From Tubulanus polymorphus (lineage: Eukaryota > Nemertea > Palaeonemertea > Tubulaniformes > Tubulanidae), in contig NC_134035.1 in NCBI RefSeq assembly GCF_964204645.1, positions 13,125,951-13,189,950 of the forward strand: a stretch of 64,000 bases of DNA. Reading direction: 5' to 3'. Below, piece after piece: positions 20,401-28,294 of this stretch; position 1 is the stretch's first letter, and each line of letters opens with the position of its first letter. Made by a program: the position numbers and the translations under genes. Under the pieces are notes generated by a model, which worked only from the letters and a program-made list of their open reading frames with translations, was not told the DNA's origin and searched no databases.

Positions 20401-22028
20401 ATTTCTTCATTTATTGAGAACAATTTGGCATTATGTACTAGAGTATCAATTTCCAACGGCTTTGTGTGGATTGTGTTACTAAATGAAGCTTTTCCTTTTC
20501 TTGAAAATGTAAATAATGGTTATTGATTATTGTTTAGGGCATTGATGATGAAGATCAGTTTACCGAAGACGAATTAGCAGATTGGGAGAAAAAACATCCT
20601 GACGATGATGAGGTAAGTTTCTTCCATCCTTAATATTATAATTCTAGTAATTCTAGGCCCGGTGTCATAGACTAAAACTGATGTATTCTCAGTGTTGAAG
20701 TTGATGAGCAATCCCACAACGATGATGGCTTAAGTTTATTTATCAGACGGTTTGGCAATTTATCGAAACAGCTGTTTCCCTGAAGATGGGATTTAGATAA
20801 ATCTTGAAGAAATTGTCAGATAGATAAACTTTGAAATATTAACATCGTGGGGTTGCTTGTCAACTTCTACACTGAGAATACATCAGTTTATCAACATTGT
20901 GGGTTTATTCATTTTCCCTAAGATAATCTAGAAACTATGGTAATAACTGACAAATTTCCAAATGTTTCCATCTATTTCGCACTCACATCTTTGGAACTTT
21001 TCTTCCGCACAGAACGCAGTTAAAGCTGACGGTGATAAACTCAAAGTTCAGCCTAAAGACGGCGCTGCTGCAAGTCAAAATAAAGATGGCGTCGTAAACA
21101 TGCAACAGGTACAGGATAAACAAACTGAACACGAAGCAGGAGCACAATATGATGAAAGTCGTACGGGAGAAGATCGTCGAAAACATCGAAAAAATATTCC
21201 GCGATTAATTCTTCCTTCAATGTTGAAAAAATACTCCAAAACACAACCTCAAAAAGAGTATCCAAACCCGAATGATCGACAGGACCGTTCCCAAACTGAC
21301 CATCCTGATTCTAGTTCAGACCCATCTTCCCGATCCAGTTCCCTCCATCAAAGTTCTCATGAAGAACACCCTAATCCTGAACACCATGAGGCCGTTGAAG
21401 GTGAACACCTCAAGGCCCAGGGTGAACACCAGGAGACCGGGAGTGAACACCACGAGGCCCAGGGTGAACACCATGTGGCCCAGGGTGAACACCACGAGGC
21501 CCAGGGTGAACACCACAAAGCCCAGGGTGAACACCACGAAGGCCAGGGTGAACACCATGAGGCCAAAGTTGAAGACCATGAATCCCAAGGTGAACATCAT
21601 GAGACTAAAAGTGAACACCACGAGGGCCAAACTATGCCGGGGGTAAGATTAGTGTTATGAATATTTGCCTGCTGCCCCCAGAATAGAGAATTTTTAGGAT
21701 CTTTTCAAGTTCAGGTTCAAGGTTTGAGTTTTAATTGTACCAATAAGGCAGATAGTTTGGGTACCACATTTAGTGCCCGCAGGATCTACAGATATTTAGC
21801 TTATAGACGTCCATATTACCTAAAGTCGCAGTTTCTAATAATAACATTCATTCAAAATTTGGTGAAAGTTTCTTTCATAGAATATTTCGGATTTTTCATA
21901 TTCATTCCGTTTTCATCTGTAGAATAGAATTGAAAAATATGAATAGTATTTAAATTCATTGAAAAAAGATTTTTCTGTAGTAGTTTTTGAGCAATTATTT
22001 TATTCATTTTATTTTTCAGGGTAAATAA
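5297..22028 (+). CDS. NUCB: Nucleobindin (NUCB1/NUCB2-like calcium-binding protein)
   Basis: Coding exons: 5297-5407, 6186-6299 or 7472-7570, 9915-10041, one of 10430-10548 / 14792-14898 / 16245-16351, then 18663-18848, 19238-19328, 19410-19468, 19940-20122, 20538-20612, 21013-21642, 22020-22028. Every GT-AG junction keeps phase. One isoform is about 563 aa, longer than the roughly 420-460 of vertebrate nucleobindins. In order: signal peptide, the N-terminal helical region, the basic Lys/Arg-Glu region and two EF-hands. The C-terminus is unusual: the leucine-zipper/Gln-rich tail is replaced by a basic segment and His/Glu heptad repeats. Nucleobindins are Golgi and secretory-pathway calcium proteins that also bind G-alpha; the N-terminal part corresponds to nesfatin in vertebrates. 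If the last intron is retained, translation stops at 21660 instead. A GPCR gene lies antisense in one intron. Confidence 0.93.
5614..5630 (+). repeat. Poly-G run in intron 2
   Basis: Seventeen consecutive G. Similar homopolymers occur at about 27587-27597 (G), 32340-32353 (G) and 43265-43278 (C). Lengths at such runs are unreliable in assemblies. Confidence 0.9.
5999..6122. mobile_element. Foldback MITE, GGCCGGTTCCATAGTC family
   Basis: The ends are an imperfect inverted repeat (GGCCGGTTCCATAGTC left, GACTATGAAACAGCTCC right). The interior carries sub-repeats built on CTTAAG / GTCTAAG. Other members are at 11105-11248 and 39965-40080, and a looser CATAGAC-ended type is at 24708-24876 and 58738-58850. 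The interior resembles the 47-bp satellite at 36.7-37.6 kb. Confidence 0.55.
6186..6299 (+). CDS. NUCB: Nucleobindin exon 3, copy A (alternative)
   Basis: 114 nt, phase 0 to 0, acceptor TTCAG, donor GTAAAA. It encodes [18 protein letters not shown] and flanks, matching the nucleobindin N-terminal helix (Y-x-RYL-x-E followed by LE-x-D-x-x-F). A second homologous exon lies 1.2 kb downstream with the same phases. Confidence 0.85.
7253..7297 (+). ncRNA. Decayed hammerhead-like motif
   Basis: It has the TTAC arm, CTGATGA, an extra A, helix II GCT/AGC, and GTGA that can pair with TTAC. The catalytic GAA has become AAA and helix III (ACCT) is no longer self-complementary, so it should be inactive. 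It is a relative of the motif at 4968-5008. Confidence 0.4.
7472..7570 (+). CDS. NUCB: Nucleobindin exon 3, copy B (alternative)
   Basis: 99 nt, phase 0 to 0, acceptor TTGTAG, donor GTACCA. It encodes [20 protein letters not shown] plus flanks, homologous to copy A but clearly diverged. Both copies are open and have sound splice sites, so neither looks like a pseudo-exon. Using both would duplicate a helix that is single in known nucleobindins. Confidence 0.82.
8063..8160 (+). repeat. TA / TATACG microsatellite
   Basis: An AT dinucleotide run (about 8064-8087) passes into TATATG and then TATACG hexamer repeats to about 8160. It is in a nucleobindin intron; the apparent ORFs through it are repeat artefacts. 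Confidence 0.9.
8660..9035 (+). repeat. 68-bp minisatellite with telomere-like core
   Basis: About six tandem copies of a 68-bp unit; one lacks the 8-bp CTGATTAC segment, giving 60 bp. Each unit contains CCCTAACCCTAG and the CCAGCCAATC motif. Copies differ at few positions, so expansion is recent. Intronic. Confidence 0.85.
10042..10375 (+). repeat. Degenerate GGATAACC tandem repeat
   Basis: Directly after nucleobindin exon 4, irregular repeats of GGATAACC, AGAGGTCAGTGATAA and similar phrases fill most of the 388-bp intron before exon 5A. No coding or conserved element is seen here. Confidence 0.6.
10430..10548 (+). CDS. NUCB: Nucleobindin exon 5, copy A (alternative)
   Basis: 119 nt, phase 1 to 0, acceptor TTCAATAG, donor GTTTGT. 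It encodes a segment including [12 protein letters not shown] and [11 protein letters not shown]. This aligns with the nucleobindin motif F-x-H-x-D...F-x-x-x-DL-x-x-L immediately before the basic helical region. Confidence 0.78.
11105..11248. mobile_element. Foldback MITE, GGCCGGTTCCATAGT family
   Basis: It starts GGGGCCGGTTCCATAGT and ends with a degenerate complement near TGTGCAACTGGCTCC. The interior has the phrases TTAAGACCAGTCT and CTATAACCAATCTAAC, the same ones that make up the 47-bp satellite at 36735-37600, so it is a likely source of that array. Confidence 0.6.
11269..12267 (-). CDS. Class A (rhodopsin-type) GPCR nested antisense in a nucleobindin intron
   Basis: A single uninterrupted 332-aa reading frame starts at ATG 12267. 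An in-frame TAG stands two codons upstream, fixing the start. Seven hydrophobic segments are present. Landmarks: N-glycosylation site NWT (6-8), GN36-37 in TM1, NLAVTD (61-66) in TM2, Cys93 and Cys170 for the extracellular disulphide, DRY at 117-119, a TM6 proline in MTPF (about 252) without the usual CWxP, NPLIY at 289-293, then a basic C-tail with no obvious palmitoyl Cys. An acceptor-like GATTACAG just upstream suggests an untranslated 5' exon. It lies between exon 5A and exon 5B of nucleobindin. Ligand unknown; resemblance is to orphan and aminergic-like class A receptors. Confidence 0.9.
   Translation of the reverse strand: METMTNWTVESINREPYENALYTFALSLIITCSVIGNVAVILATARTPKLKSQVANLFLINLAVTDLSNSIFVMLPSAIALISDRWIFGQFACQLQCALNYLFIIVSMLTLSFIGIDRYFAIVYSLRYVVLIKKKYVVMMIAYTWFQGSAFAVVPMGMNWIHYDYWEMVCAIDWFINIVQIIVYVVVANALCFLIPGAIIVFTYSKIIGETKRLKTRIYDAANHQFKQTLNATKTITSLLVIVIIFFICMTPFCFTKLFKAIFYADVTAVPGHLNAVSTIVQHTASATNPLIYGIFRKDFRSAFKRQLQTFGLFRDRHVTTSSSGHLSEAKL
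12268..14791. other. Nucleobindin intron: repeats and one candidate minus exon
   Basis: Mostly AT-rich intron. Around 13400-13560 are two head-to-head decayed copies of the hammerhead-repeat family (reverse at about 13405-13450, forward at 13495-13545). Minus 14014-13817 is open (66 codons from ATG 14014) and ends at a consensus GTAAGT donor. It may be a 5' exon linked to the nested GPCR; splicing to that gene's acceptor would give a stop quickly, so it would be a leader ORF. Single degenerate CAGTTCCACAG elements occur at 14290-14620. Confidence 0.35.
14792..14898 (+). CDS. NUCB: Nucleobindin exon 5, copy B (alternative)
   Basis: 107 nt, phase 1 to 0, acceptor AAAATCAG, donor GTTTGT. It encodes [20 protein letters not shown] and flanks, the closest of the copies to vertebrate nucleobindin at this position (F/L-EHLD-x-x-N-x-H-x-F-x-x-x-DLE-x-L). 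It is probably the ancestral exon. Confidence 0.87.
15349..15464 (+). CDS. NUCB: Possible nucleobindin exon 5, fourth copy
   Basis: Between ATTGACAG and a GTATTA donor the plus strand is open for 116 nt with the required phase 1 to 0, encoding LPDLNP early and EYLNDL later. Length and phase fit the other copies, but similarity is weak. It may be a diverged, a decayed or a chance exon. Confidence 0.25.
15530..15815. mobile_element. Inverted pair of tRNA-type SINE fragments
   Basis: A B-box-like GGTTCGAATCCCC at 15785-15797 on the plus strand faces a reversed relative (GATTCGAACC, 15548-15557). The arms 15530-15603 and 15740-15815 are imperfect inverted repeats sharing the phrase AAACCCTGTCTGA. 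The GGTTCGAATCC box points to a tRNA-derived SINE; a similar end is at 63950-64000. Confidence 0.55.
16245..16351 (+). CDS. NUCB: Nucleobindin exon 5, copy C (alternative)
   Basis: 107 nt, exactly the length of copy B, phase 1 to 0. It follows a strong pyrimidine tract and CTCGAAG acceptor; the donor is GTCTGA. It encodes [20 protein letters not shown] and flanks, homologous to copy B (H-x-D-x-x-NP-x-x-F-x-x-x-DL-x-x-L). The next downstream AG would put a stop in frame, supporting the acceptor at 16244. Confidence 0.83.
16352..18662. other. Nucleobindin intron, no feature recognised
   Basis: AT-rich sequence with scattered single CAGTTCCACAG-type fragments. I looked for a further exon-5 copy (phase 1 to 0 with a DL-x-x-L motif) and found none. 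No RNA gene is seen. Confidence 0.5.
18663..20122 (+). CDS. NUCB: Nucleobindin core: basic helix and two EF-hands
   Basis: Exons 18663-18848, 19238-19328, 19410-19468 and 19940-20122. The first encodes a charged helix with [20 protein letters not shown], matching the nucleobindin basic/acidic helical region. Using copies 3A and 5B, EF-hand 1 is D246-E257 ([12 protein letters not shown]), with its first Asp split across the intron at 19329. EF-hand 2 is D298-E309 ([12 protein letters not shown]). The latter has Ser in place of the usual Gly at loop position 6, a place where vertebrate nucleobindins also deviate. Both keep acidic or Asn ligands at 1, 3, 5 and 12, so both should bind calcium. 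Confidence 0.93.
20311..20352 (+). ncRNA. Hammerhead-ribozyme-like motif in nucleobindin intron
   Basis: Helix I strand CCAC (20311-20314), core CTGATGA (20315-20321), one extra T, helix II GGCTGTT/AACAGCC (7 bp, loop AGTC), GAA (20341-20343), ACGT (20344-20347), H17 = T (20348), helix I partner GTGG (20349-20352). Helices I and II pair perfectly. Helix III can form only as a dimer because ACGT is self-complementary. This is the best-formed single copy in the window, and it is sense to the host gene. Confidence 0.62.
21013..21660 (+). CDS. NUCB: Nucleobindin C-terminal exon with His/Glu heptads
   Basis: Starts after CCGCACAG. A basic stretch ([19 protein letters not shown]) leads into Ser/Pro/Asp-rich sequence, then about eleven 7-residue units of the type GEHHEAQ (21 bp each, about 21391-21630). 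A donor GTAAGA at 21643 joins exon 22020, which adds only Gly-Lys before TAA. Without that splice the frame stops at 21660. The His/Glu repeats could bind metal, but that is inference. The antisense open frames here are by-products of the 21-bp repeat. Confidence 0.82.
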   Translation, partial: NAVKADGDKLKVQPKDGAAASQNKDGVVNMQQVQDKQTEHEAGAQYDESRTGEDRRKHRKNIPRLILPSMLKKYSKTQPQKEYPNPNDRQDRSQTDHPDSSSDPSSRSSSLHQSSHEEHPNPEHHEAVEGEHLKAQGEHQETGSEHHEAQGEHHVAQGEHHEAQGEHHKAQGEHHEGQGEHHEAKVEDHESQGEHHETKSEHHEGQTMPGVRLVL

Positions 22029-23129
22029 GAAGAGAACTCGACTAAATCACCCTCAACATCAACAACTTGCTGTCTTAACAAAAACCTTATTATTTCAACA
22101 ACCGAGTTTCAAGAAACACCGTGATCATCGTCGACTAAAAACAGTTCGCGGAATTATTTTTAATATACGCCAGAAAATACGCTTTGAATTTAGAGACAGT
22201 TTTCATATGATCTGAGAATGAAATTCTTCATAAATATATTCAACCAAGAAAGAGAGAGAAAGGGAGGGAGATGGCGAGAGGGTTGACATGGTTTTGAATT
22301 TCATAATGAAATCAGCATTCACTCTGCATAATTACCTATTTTCTGTATTTATGCATTTAATACCCATTTGAGAAGTAGATAGTAGAAGAGATTTGAAAAT
22401 TAATCAATATTTATCAATTCAGTAACGTATATTTGAAATGATGAATCGGCACCAACCACTCCCCACCGAATCCCATAGGCCTTATGTATGAACAGATTAT
22501 TGATATCATTGTGTATGAATAAGAGGAAAGAGATTTAGGCATATACTCAACTAATTACTGATAGATGTGTCTTATTCGAAAAAAAATTCAACATCATTGT
22601 CCTACTGTCTCACTAACGAACCTGGTGGATCCTCACTCGCCACAAGCGGAATCCTCGCTTGCCACAGTCAAAATTGTAAAGTCATCATTCAGATATTTCG
22701 AGATAAACATTTTTAAACAGAAATTCAGAGCTGAATTTATCGTTGTAATTCTCTCCATATAAAACGACAACCTGCTGAAAACTGACCCCAATTGATGTTG
22801 TGAAACTGTGAATTTGTTTATGTCAATAACTGCCATTTGTAATATCTCTGTCGCGATCCAGTTCCACTGTAATGGCTCCAATTGAATGAGTTGAGGGAAA
22901 AGTTAAAAGTACATTCAACTGAATCAAATTAGGGTTTAGCTCACAATGAACAGTGATGAGAAGTTACCGTGGAACTGGATCCCGATAACTACTGAGTATT
23001 GCCTGTAATTTGTATATGTTTGTATGTTGAAGGTATGTAACAGGTTTATGATATATATATGTGTGTAAATATATGACAGATAATTTTGAATTCTCACTCT
23101 ATAGATTTACATTTAGAAATAGATAGCTG

Positions 23130-23650
23130 GACCCCATTTCACAGTTGTGGCATGAATTGATTTGAAGCTAAATGGCAACTGTGGAACTGGGCCCTGAAAT
23201 TTCCCTGTTTCTGGATTTAGTTGTTGTTGGATTTAGTTGAACATTTTTCGAATAACTGACTTCAGCATCCTGTTCCACAGTTCTCGGGTTGGTTGTAAAT
23301 AATTAATTTAGAATTAGTTAATTTTACCGTCAAATCTAAACCAACTACTGTGGAACTGAGTCCTTTGAATGTGTTTTTGATTCTCTAAATTTACAATTCA
23401 TCCTGAGAACTCAAAGAGAATACTTTACTAAATCGAATGATTCAATGTTAGACTTATTAGAAGTATTTTATATCATTAGAATGTATTTATTTTCACTAAT
23501 TTATTATAAACTCGATTGAGTTTAGTTTATTCAACCACGCATTTGTTTTTTGTTTTTTTTCGTTCTGACAGATGCTGAATTTTCCCACTGAAATATAAGT
23601 TCATATTCTAATCCAGCTATATTTTCTAGGTGTTTGGTCTTTCTGTGGTG
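23130..23650 (+). repeat. Duplicated segment, copy 1 (nucleobindin 3' UTR region)
   Basis: About 500 bp that recurs in the same orientation at 26160-26647. The right halves (23401-23645 and 26415-26645) are nearly identical apart from small gaps and substitutions; the left halves are more diverged. Confidence 0.85.
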
Positions 23651-23884
23651 AAAGTACTGGCCACATATTTTCACTTATAATATTCTTACCGTAAAATTGC
23701 GTTATGTTTTCCTGGAAAAAATCATTGTATCAATTATACAATTATCATGGCCTAGTGTACATGTGATTTATGTAGTAAACTTTGAAGCCTACTCCGACAT
23801 GTCAGGCTGCGACTAGAATTTGAAAAACTGAATCATTTTCTGGCGTCTTTTTCTTGAATTCGGCTCGTATCGAATTGTTTTCTC

Positions 23885-23890
23885 AATAAA
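23885..23890 (+). terminator. Poly(A) signal, probable end of nucleobindin mRNA
   Basis: AATAAA about 1.86 kb downstream of the stop codon, followed within 30 bases by a GT-rich stretch. It is the first clean AATAAA on the plus strand after the coding region, but no transcript end is visible. Confidence 0.4.
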
Positions 23891-23949
23891 TGAATACGAC
23901 TGATATTGTGTCTTTTATTCTTCTTAAATCAAAATTTCCATACATCGAA

Positions 23950-24095
23950 ATATTATGTTACATTATGTATTTGAGTTACATTGTATTATGTATTTGAGTT
24001 ACATTGTATTATGTATACGACTTACATTGTATTTTGTATTCGAGTTACATTGTATTATGTATTTGAATTACATTGTTTTATGTATTTGAGTCTAC
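23950..24095 (+). repeat. 23-bp minisatellite
   Basis: About six copies of a 23-bp unit built on ATTATGTATTTGAGTTACAT, slightly degenerate. No coding meaning. Confidence 0.85.
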
Positions 24096-25142
24096 TGTAT
24101 TAAGAAAAGAAATGTATTTTTCTATGTCTGGCGAGTTGAATATTCGTTCATGCGTGAAGAGAATGTGATGACAAGAAAATATGATAATAAAAATTACATC
24201 CATTTCATTATTTCTGCGGCTTGTTGTGAATCTTGAGTTTCTGCGGGGATTTTCCCGGAACAGTTTCACACATGACTCAGTGTTTACCTCGGAGTCGATT
24301 GCCTACGATTATCACAAGCTCCGGACAATAACGTTCTCCAATTTATATCGTGATAACGCGATCCATCCCTGCTCCAACTGTACCGGAATTCACATCTCTC
24401 TCGGGGACTTGTATTGATTGGTCTCGCGAGAGAGTTCTGAGTGATTTAAACCGACTAGTTGGTAATGCCAGAAAATCACAGGACCTCCTCACTCTTATAG
24501 GCGGTGGCCATTCCGGCCAGAATCAACCTTGTACGTTGAATTGATAAAACGCAAAAGTCTATCGTCAAAACGTATTACTGTTTTGATACGAATTCTCTGC
24601 TTTTGTCCATTTTTAAAAGATTTGTAAATAATAAAATGATGATAAAACTGGCGCCGGAATCTGTTGTTTCGTTATATACCAACATCGCCGCACATATCAT
24701 AATCATCTGGGCCCGGTTTCATAGACTGAGTATCAAAGTTATCCCTAGGGGTAAAACGTCAATTTGGGTGACAACCACCACAATAACAATGAGAAACCAT
24801 GGTTGTAACTGACAAATTTCAAAATGTTCCCTGGGACTATTTTTCTTCCACATCTATGAAACCCAGCCCTGAACTTTAACTTCTAGCTGCTATTGTGATA
24901 ACTGATTCGTTCAAAATTTACAAATTTAGAGAATTTCCGGAAAAGAAAATCACAATACGACACAATGCTAGAATTACTCGCATCGTGTGCATGTACGTAT
25001 CATTTGTGGTAAAAGCCTAACAATAATTTGATTTACATACCAGCATAGTCTATAGAACTCAGGATGATCAATTCCACGGTGAATTCAACGTCATACACCG
25101 ACATACGTTTGGCGTAGAACTGAATCCCGTAACTTATTCAGG
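24096..25142. other. Intergenic spacer before second GPCR
   Basis: It contains a foldback MITE (24708-24876; GGGCCCGGTTTCATAGAC left, CTATGAAACCCAGCCC right). It also has a plus-strand open stretch (24350-24544) with a protein-like look but no ATG, no recognised domain and no clear splice sites. Confidence 0.45.
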
Positions 25143-26078
25143 ATGGTAACTTCAAGTTTAACATCACATGCCCACAGATGGGTTATGGCAGGACTTATTT
25201 TGCCTCCTCTTCTTATAGTGGGGGTCGTTTTAAACACGATTGTCATAATCGTATTTGTCAAAATGAAAACTAAAAACCGCTGCATCTATCTACTGAAATG
25301 TCTCGCCGTCGCTGATAACATGTTTTTAATAACGAAATTCATTCAGGACCCGGTGCGCTATTATGTTCACTACGCTTCGTACGGTGATATGATCAAATAT
25401 TTCAATGCAACTTGGGTCTTCCCTCACATATACATATGGATGACTATGTTTAACAACGGATTTCAAATGTTTCGTAACTATTTAACTGTAATTATTCAGT
25501 GCGAAAGATTATTTACGATGATTTTCATCTTCAAGTTTCAACGCAATATCATCCTCAATTTTATCGTTGTCTTCGCATGTATATTTTCAGTGGCAATGTG
25601 TTCCTACTACCCAATCACTATGCGGGTTATATTTCAACAACGATCCAGACTCGGTCCTCACTACAGAGCGTACTACTCACGTGACAGTATTTTTCGAATC
25701 ATGAACCGTTACGTGGACCCAATCTTCCGAATCGTGATACCGAATATAGTAGTTTTCGTAGCGAATATGGCACTAATTATTGTTTTACGAGTTAAAGCAA
25801 AAAAACGTAAATTTCTATCAGCGACTAGTAAACCACAATCAGAAAAACAGGGCGCGTCGAAAGCGACGAAAATGGTACTTACAATGAGTATCATATTCAC
25901 GATTTTGGAATTTCCCGGTTTACTCGGTAAAATGGGAAGATTCTTTCTTTTCCAACAGAAAATGAACACTATTTATCTTCTAACATCGGTGATTAATTCG
26001 TGCTTGAATCTAATTATTTATCTAATTGTGAATAAACAATTCAGAAAAACGATTTTTCAACTGTTGAAATTCAGGTAA
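25143..26078 (+). CDS. Divergent class A-like GPCR, intronless
   Basis: A 311-aa single-exon frame from ATG 25143 with seven hydrophobic segments. Landmarks: LN30-31 in TM1, LAVAD (54-58) in TM2, CER (120-122) in place of DRY, a basic third loop (KAKKRK, about 218-223), TM6 with FP257-258 and NLIIY at 289-293 in place of NPxxY. The short N-terminus has no clear glycosylation site. Altered DRY and NPxxY motifs in an intronless gene are typical of lineage-expanded invertebrate peptide or chemosensory-like receptors. The ligand is unknown. It lies between the two copies of the 500-bp duplication. Confidence 0.85.
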   Translation: MVTSSLTSHAHRWVMAGLILPPLLIVGVVLNTIVIIVFVKMKTKNRCIYLLKCLAVADNMFLITKFIQDPVRYYVHYASYGDMIKYFNATWVFPHIYIWMTMFNNGFQMFRNYLTVIIQCERLFTMIFIFKFQRNIILNFIVVFACIFSVAMCSYYPITMRVIFQQRSRLGPHYRAYYSRDSIFRIMNRYVDPIFRIVIPNIVVFVANMALIIVLRVKAKKRKFLSATSKPQSEKQGASKATKMVLTMSIIFTILEFPGLLGKMGRFFLFQQKMNTIYLLTSVINSCLNLIIYLIVNKQFRKTIFQLLKFR

Positions 26079-26159
26079 TAACTCACAGTGCCAGTAAACA
26101 CATCTCTTCTATCTTTCATCAAAAAGGGGCTTACCTAATTTCATCGTCCTGTTTATCTG

Positions 26160-26647
26160 ACCCTGTTCCACAGACAACTGTTGTGGCTTGGACTGATTCT
26201 AACCTGAATCGCAACTGGGCCCTGAAATGTGACAGTTATCTGGACTCTCTTGAACATTTTTTTTAGTAACTGACTTAAGCACCCAGTTCCACAATCCTCG
26301 GGTTAGTTATATAATGAATTTATAATTAGTCGCTTTACCATCAAATCTAAACCAACCACTGAGGAACTCCAGAATGTGTTTTAGATTATCTAAACCTTCA
26401 ATTTATCCTCAGAACTCAAGGGGATATTTAATGCATTCGAATGATTCAATGTTAGACTTATTAGAAGTATTTTATATCATTAGAATGTATTTATTTTCAT
26501 TAATTTATTATAAACTCGCTTGAGTTTAGTTTATTCAACCACGCATTTGTTTTTTCGTTCTAACAAATAATGAATTTTCCCACTAAAATATAAGTTCATA
26601 TTCTAATCCAGCTATATTTTCTAGGTGTTTGGTCTTTCTGTGGTGAT
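26160..26647 (+). repeat. Duplicated segment, copy 2
   Basis: Direct repeat of 23130-23650. The shared sequence ends at the phrase GTTTGGTCTTTCTGTGGTG in both copies, giving a sharp right boundary. The GPCR gene lies between the copies. Confidence 0.85.
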
Positions 26648-28212
26648 TCATTTTATATATATTTCAACAGAATTTCTTCGCTGTAATTCTTGATTTTCTA
26701 AATTTAGTTTTCACCGCCGAGTGAAATATCTATCAGCTACTGTGAGACCGGTAAAAGTAATCTGATTTCAATGAAAATGTGTCCAATGAAATTACATCAG
26801 GCCTACTGCTTATTACACTCAATTTATCAGTGAAAGTAGAATCACCAGACTCACAATAGCAGTTTACATTTAGTCAGGAGGTTTCTGCAGAATTCAATAG
26901 GATGAAATGGTTTTGTCGCCGAATGTAATTGTGTTAACTTTGTGAAAGCAGTACTGTCGTGTATGACTCGTGGCTATTGAGGTGTGAACAATGGCAATGC
27001 CCAACGCAGACGACGCGGGAAAACACGGAAACAGGAAACAGAAACATGTTTACGAGTGTTTCCCAGTGTCCTGTGCGTTTACGAGTTGGTCTTTGTTACA
27101 GCTCCATACATATTCTTTTCTAGTTTTTGCTCCACTTGATTTCTAGTTCTTGATTTCTTAATGATTATACAATCAAGTTGGAATCCGGACTTTTTTTACA
27201 CATAACATTTCATTTTTTCAATACAAAAATACACGTTTTTGCGTTATTTCTGTTGTTACTTAATTGCTTCGGTGCGGTATTGGAGCACGGTGTGCCAAAG
27301 CAAAGTCGGTTTTCTAAATTTCAACTTATTTTTACAACATGCCAAATTTTTGTATCTGAAGCCAATTTTTTTTATCTTCGAGAAGCGTTCGCGTGCTTTC
27401 TCCTGTTCACACTTCTGCCATCTATCGGAATACGCTGACATAACGTGTTGCATTTTCGTTGGTTGCTATATGATAGTTGACGTTTCTAAGAGGGGTAATT
27501 CAACTGCTACAGCATGATTTCTGCCCGTGTAGACAGTTAACAGCTTGCTCGTTATTGTAAAAATGGCATAAGGGGCGGATACAGGGGGGGGGGGGGTCAC
27601 TAGTGGCCAGTAAAATCCACATCTTATTTTTCCGAATAAAGATGATATTTCTGAAAGAGATCTCTTCCTTACATTTCCTTGTACGATATGAACTCGGACT
27701 CGTTTAGCTAATGATTGATAAGGTATGTTCACTAATATCGTCGAGTTACCTTCGGTTCATCCAGTAAATAATATGCCGACCCCAGTTCCGAGGAACCCCT
27801 GCACACCATCAGTAGGTACCCGGTACCACAAACAGTATTGTTATATCCCTGGTCCCACCTGTTCTGAAACTCAGCACACCTGGCTCATCAAACTATCGGG
27901 TGCTACTCTTCACCAAGCCACGAATGTTTAGTTCATTATTTACAGCCGTGGAGAGAATTATGTTGTTTTTTTGTTGTAACGATTCGCACGAGTGAACATT
28001 CCACATACACAAAACATCTAGTTATATTCCTCGCTTATTCCTAACAAGATGCTCTATGATGGCCCTCAGAGCCGGAGCTACGAGTCAGAAGATAAATTTC
28101 AGTGAAATAACTAGAAAAATAGTATTTAAATCTACCAATTATCCGACATCGTAGTTGATAAAATTGGGCTCAGAAGAATCGATGGGTAATAAAAAAGAAA
28201 AAATGAATGTTT
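26648..28212. other. Intergenic spacer
   Basis: No gene recognised. 26995-27065 contains GGAAACATG-rich sequence related to the interior of the MITE at 50241-50459. A poly-G run with a GGGGCGGATACAGG end lies near 27570-27597. The short open frames here start without ATG or lack domains. Confidence 0.45.
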
Positions 28213-28294
28213 CGCTGCGAGTAGGGTTCGAACCTACGCGGGAAGATCCCATTAGATTTCAAGTCTAACGCCTTAACCACTCGGCCATCGCAGC
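28213..28294 (-). tRNA. tRNA-Ser (anticodon TGA)
   Basis: Read on the minus strand: acceptor stem GCTGCGA pairs with TCGCAGC, discriminator G at 28213. The D region GGCCGAGTGGTTAAGGC carries a good A box. Anticodon stem TTAGA/TCTAA encloses CTTGAAA, anticodon TGA. There is a long serine-type variable arm and B box GGTTCGAACC. Its 82-nt length and long variable arm fit tRNA-Ser. All stems pair, there is no intron, and CCA is not encoded, so it looks functional rather than a SINE. Confidence 0.95.

Noticed and set aside
21316-21630. Antisense ORFs across the nucleobindin heptads
   Set aside because: Frame-neutral 21-bp repeat keeps the opposite strand open; the plus strand fits the nucleobindin gene.
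24350-24544. Open segment with protein-like composition before the second GPCR
   Set aside because: No ATG, no recognised domain and no convincing splice sites; could be a gene relic.
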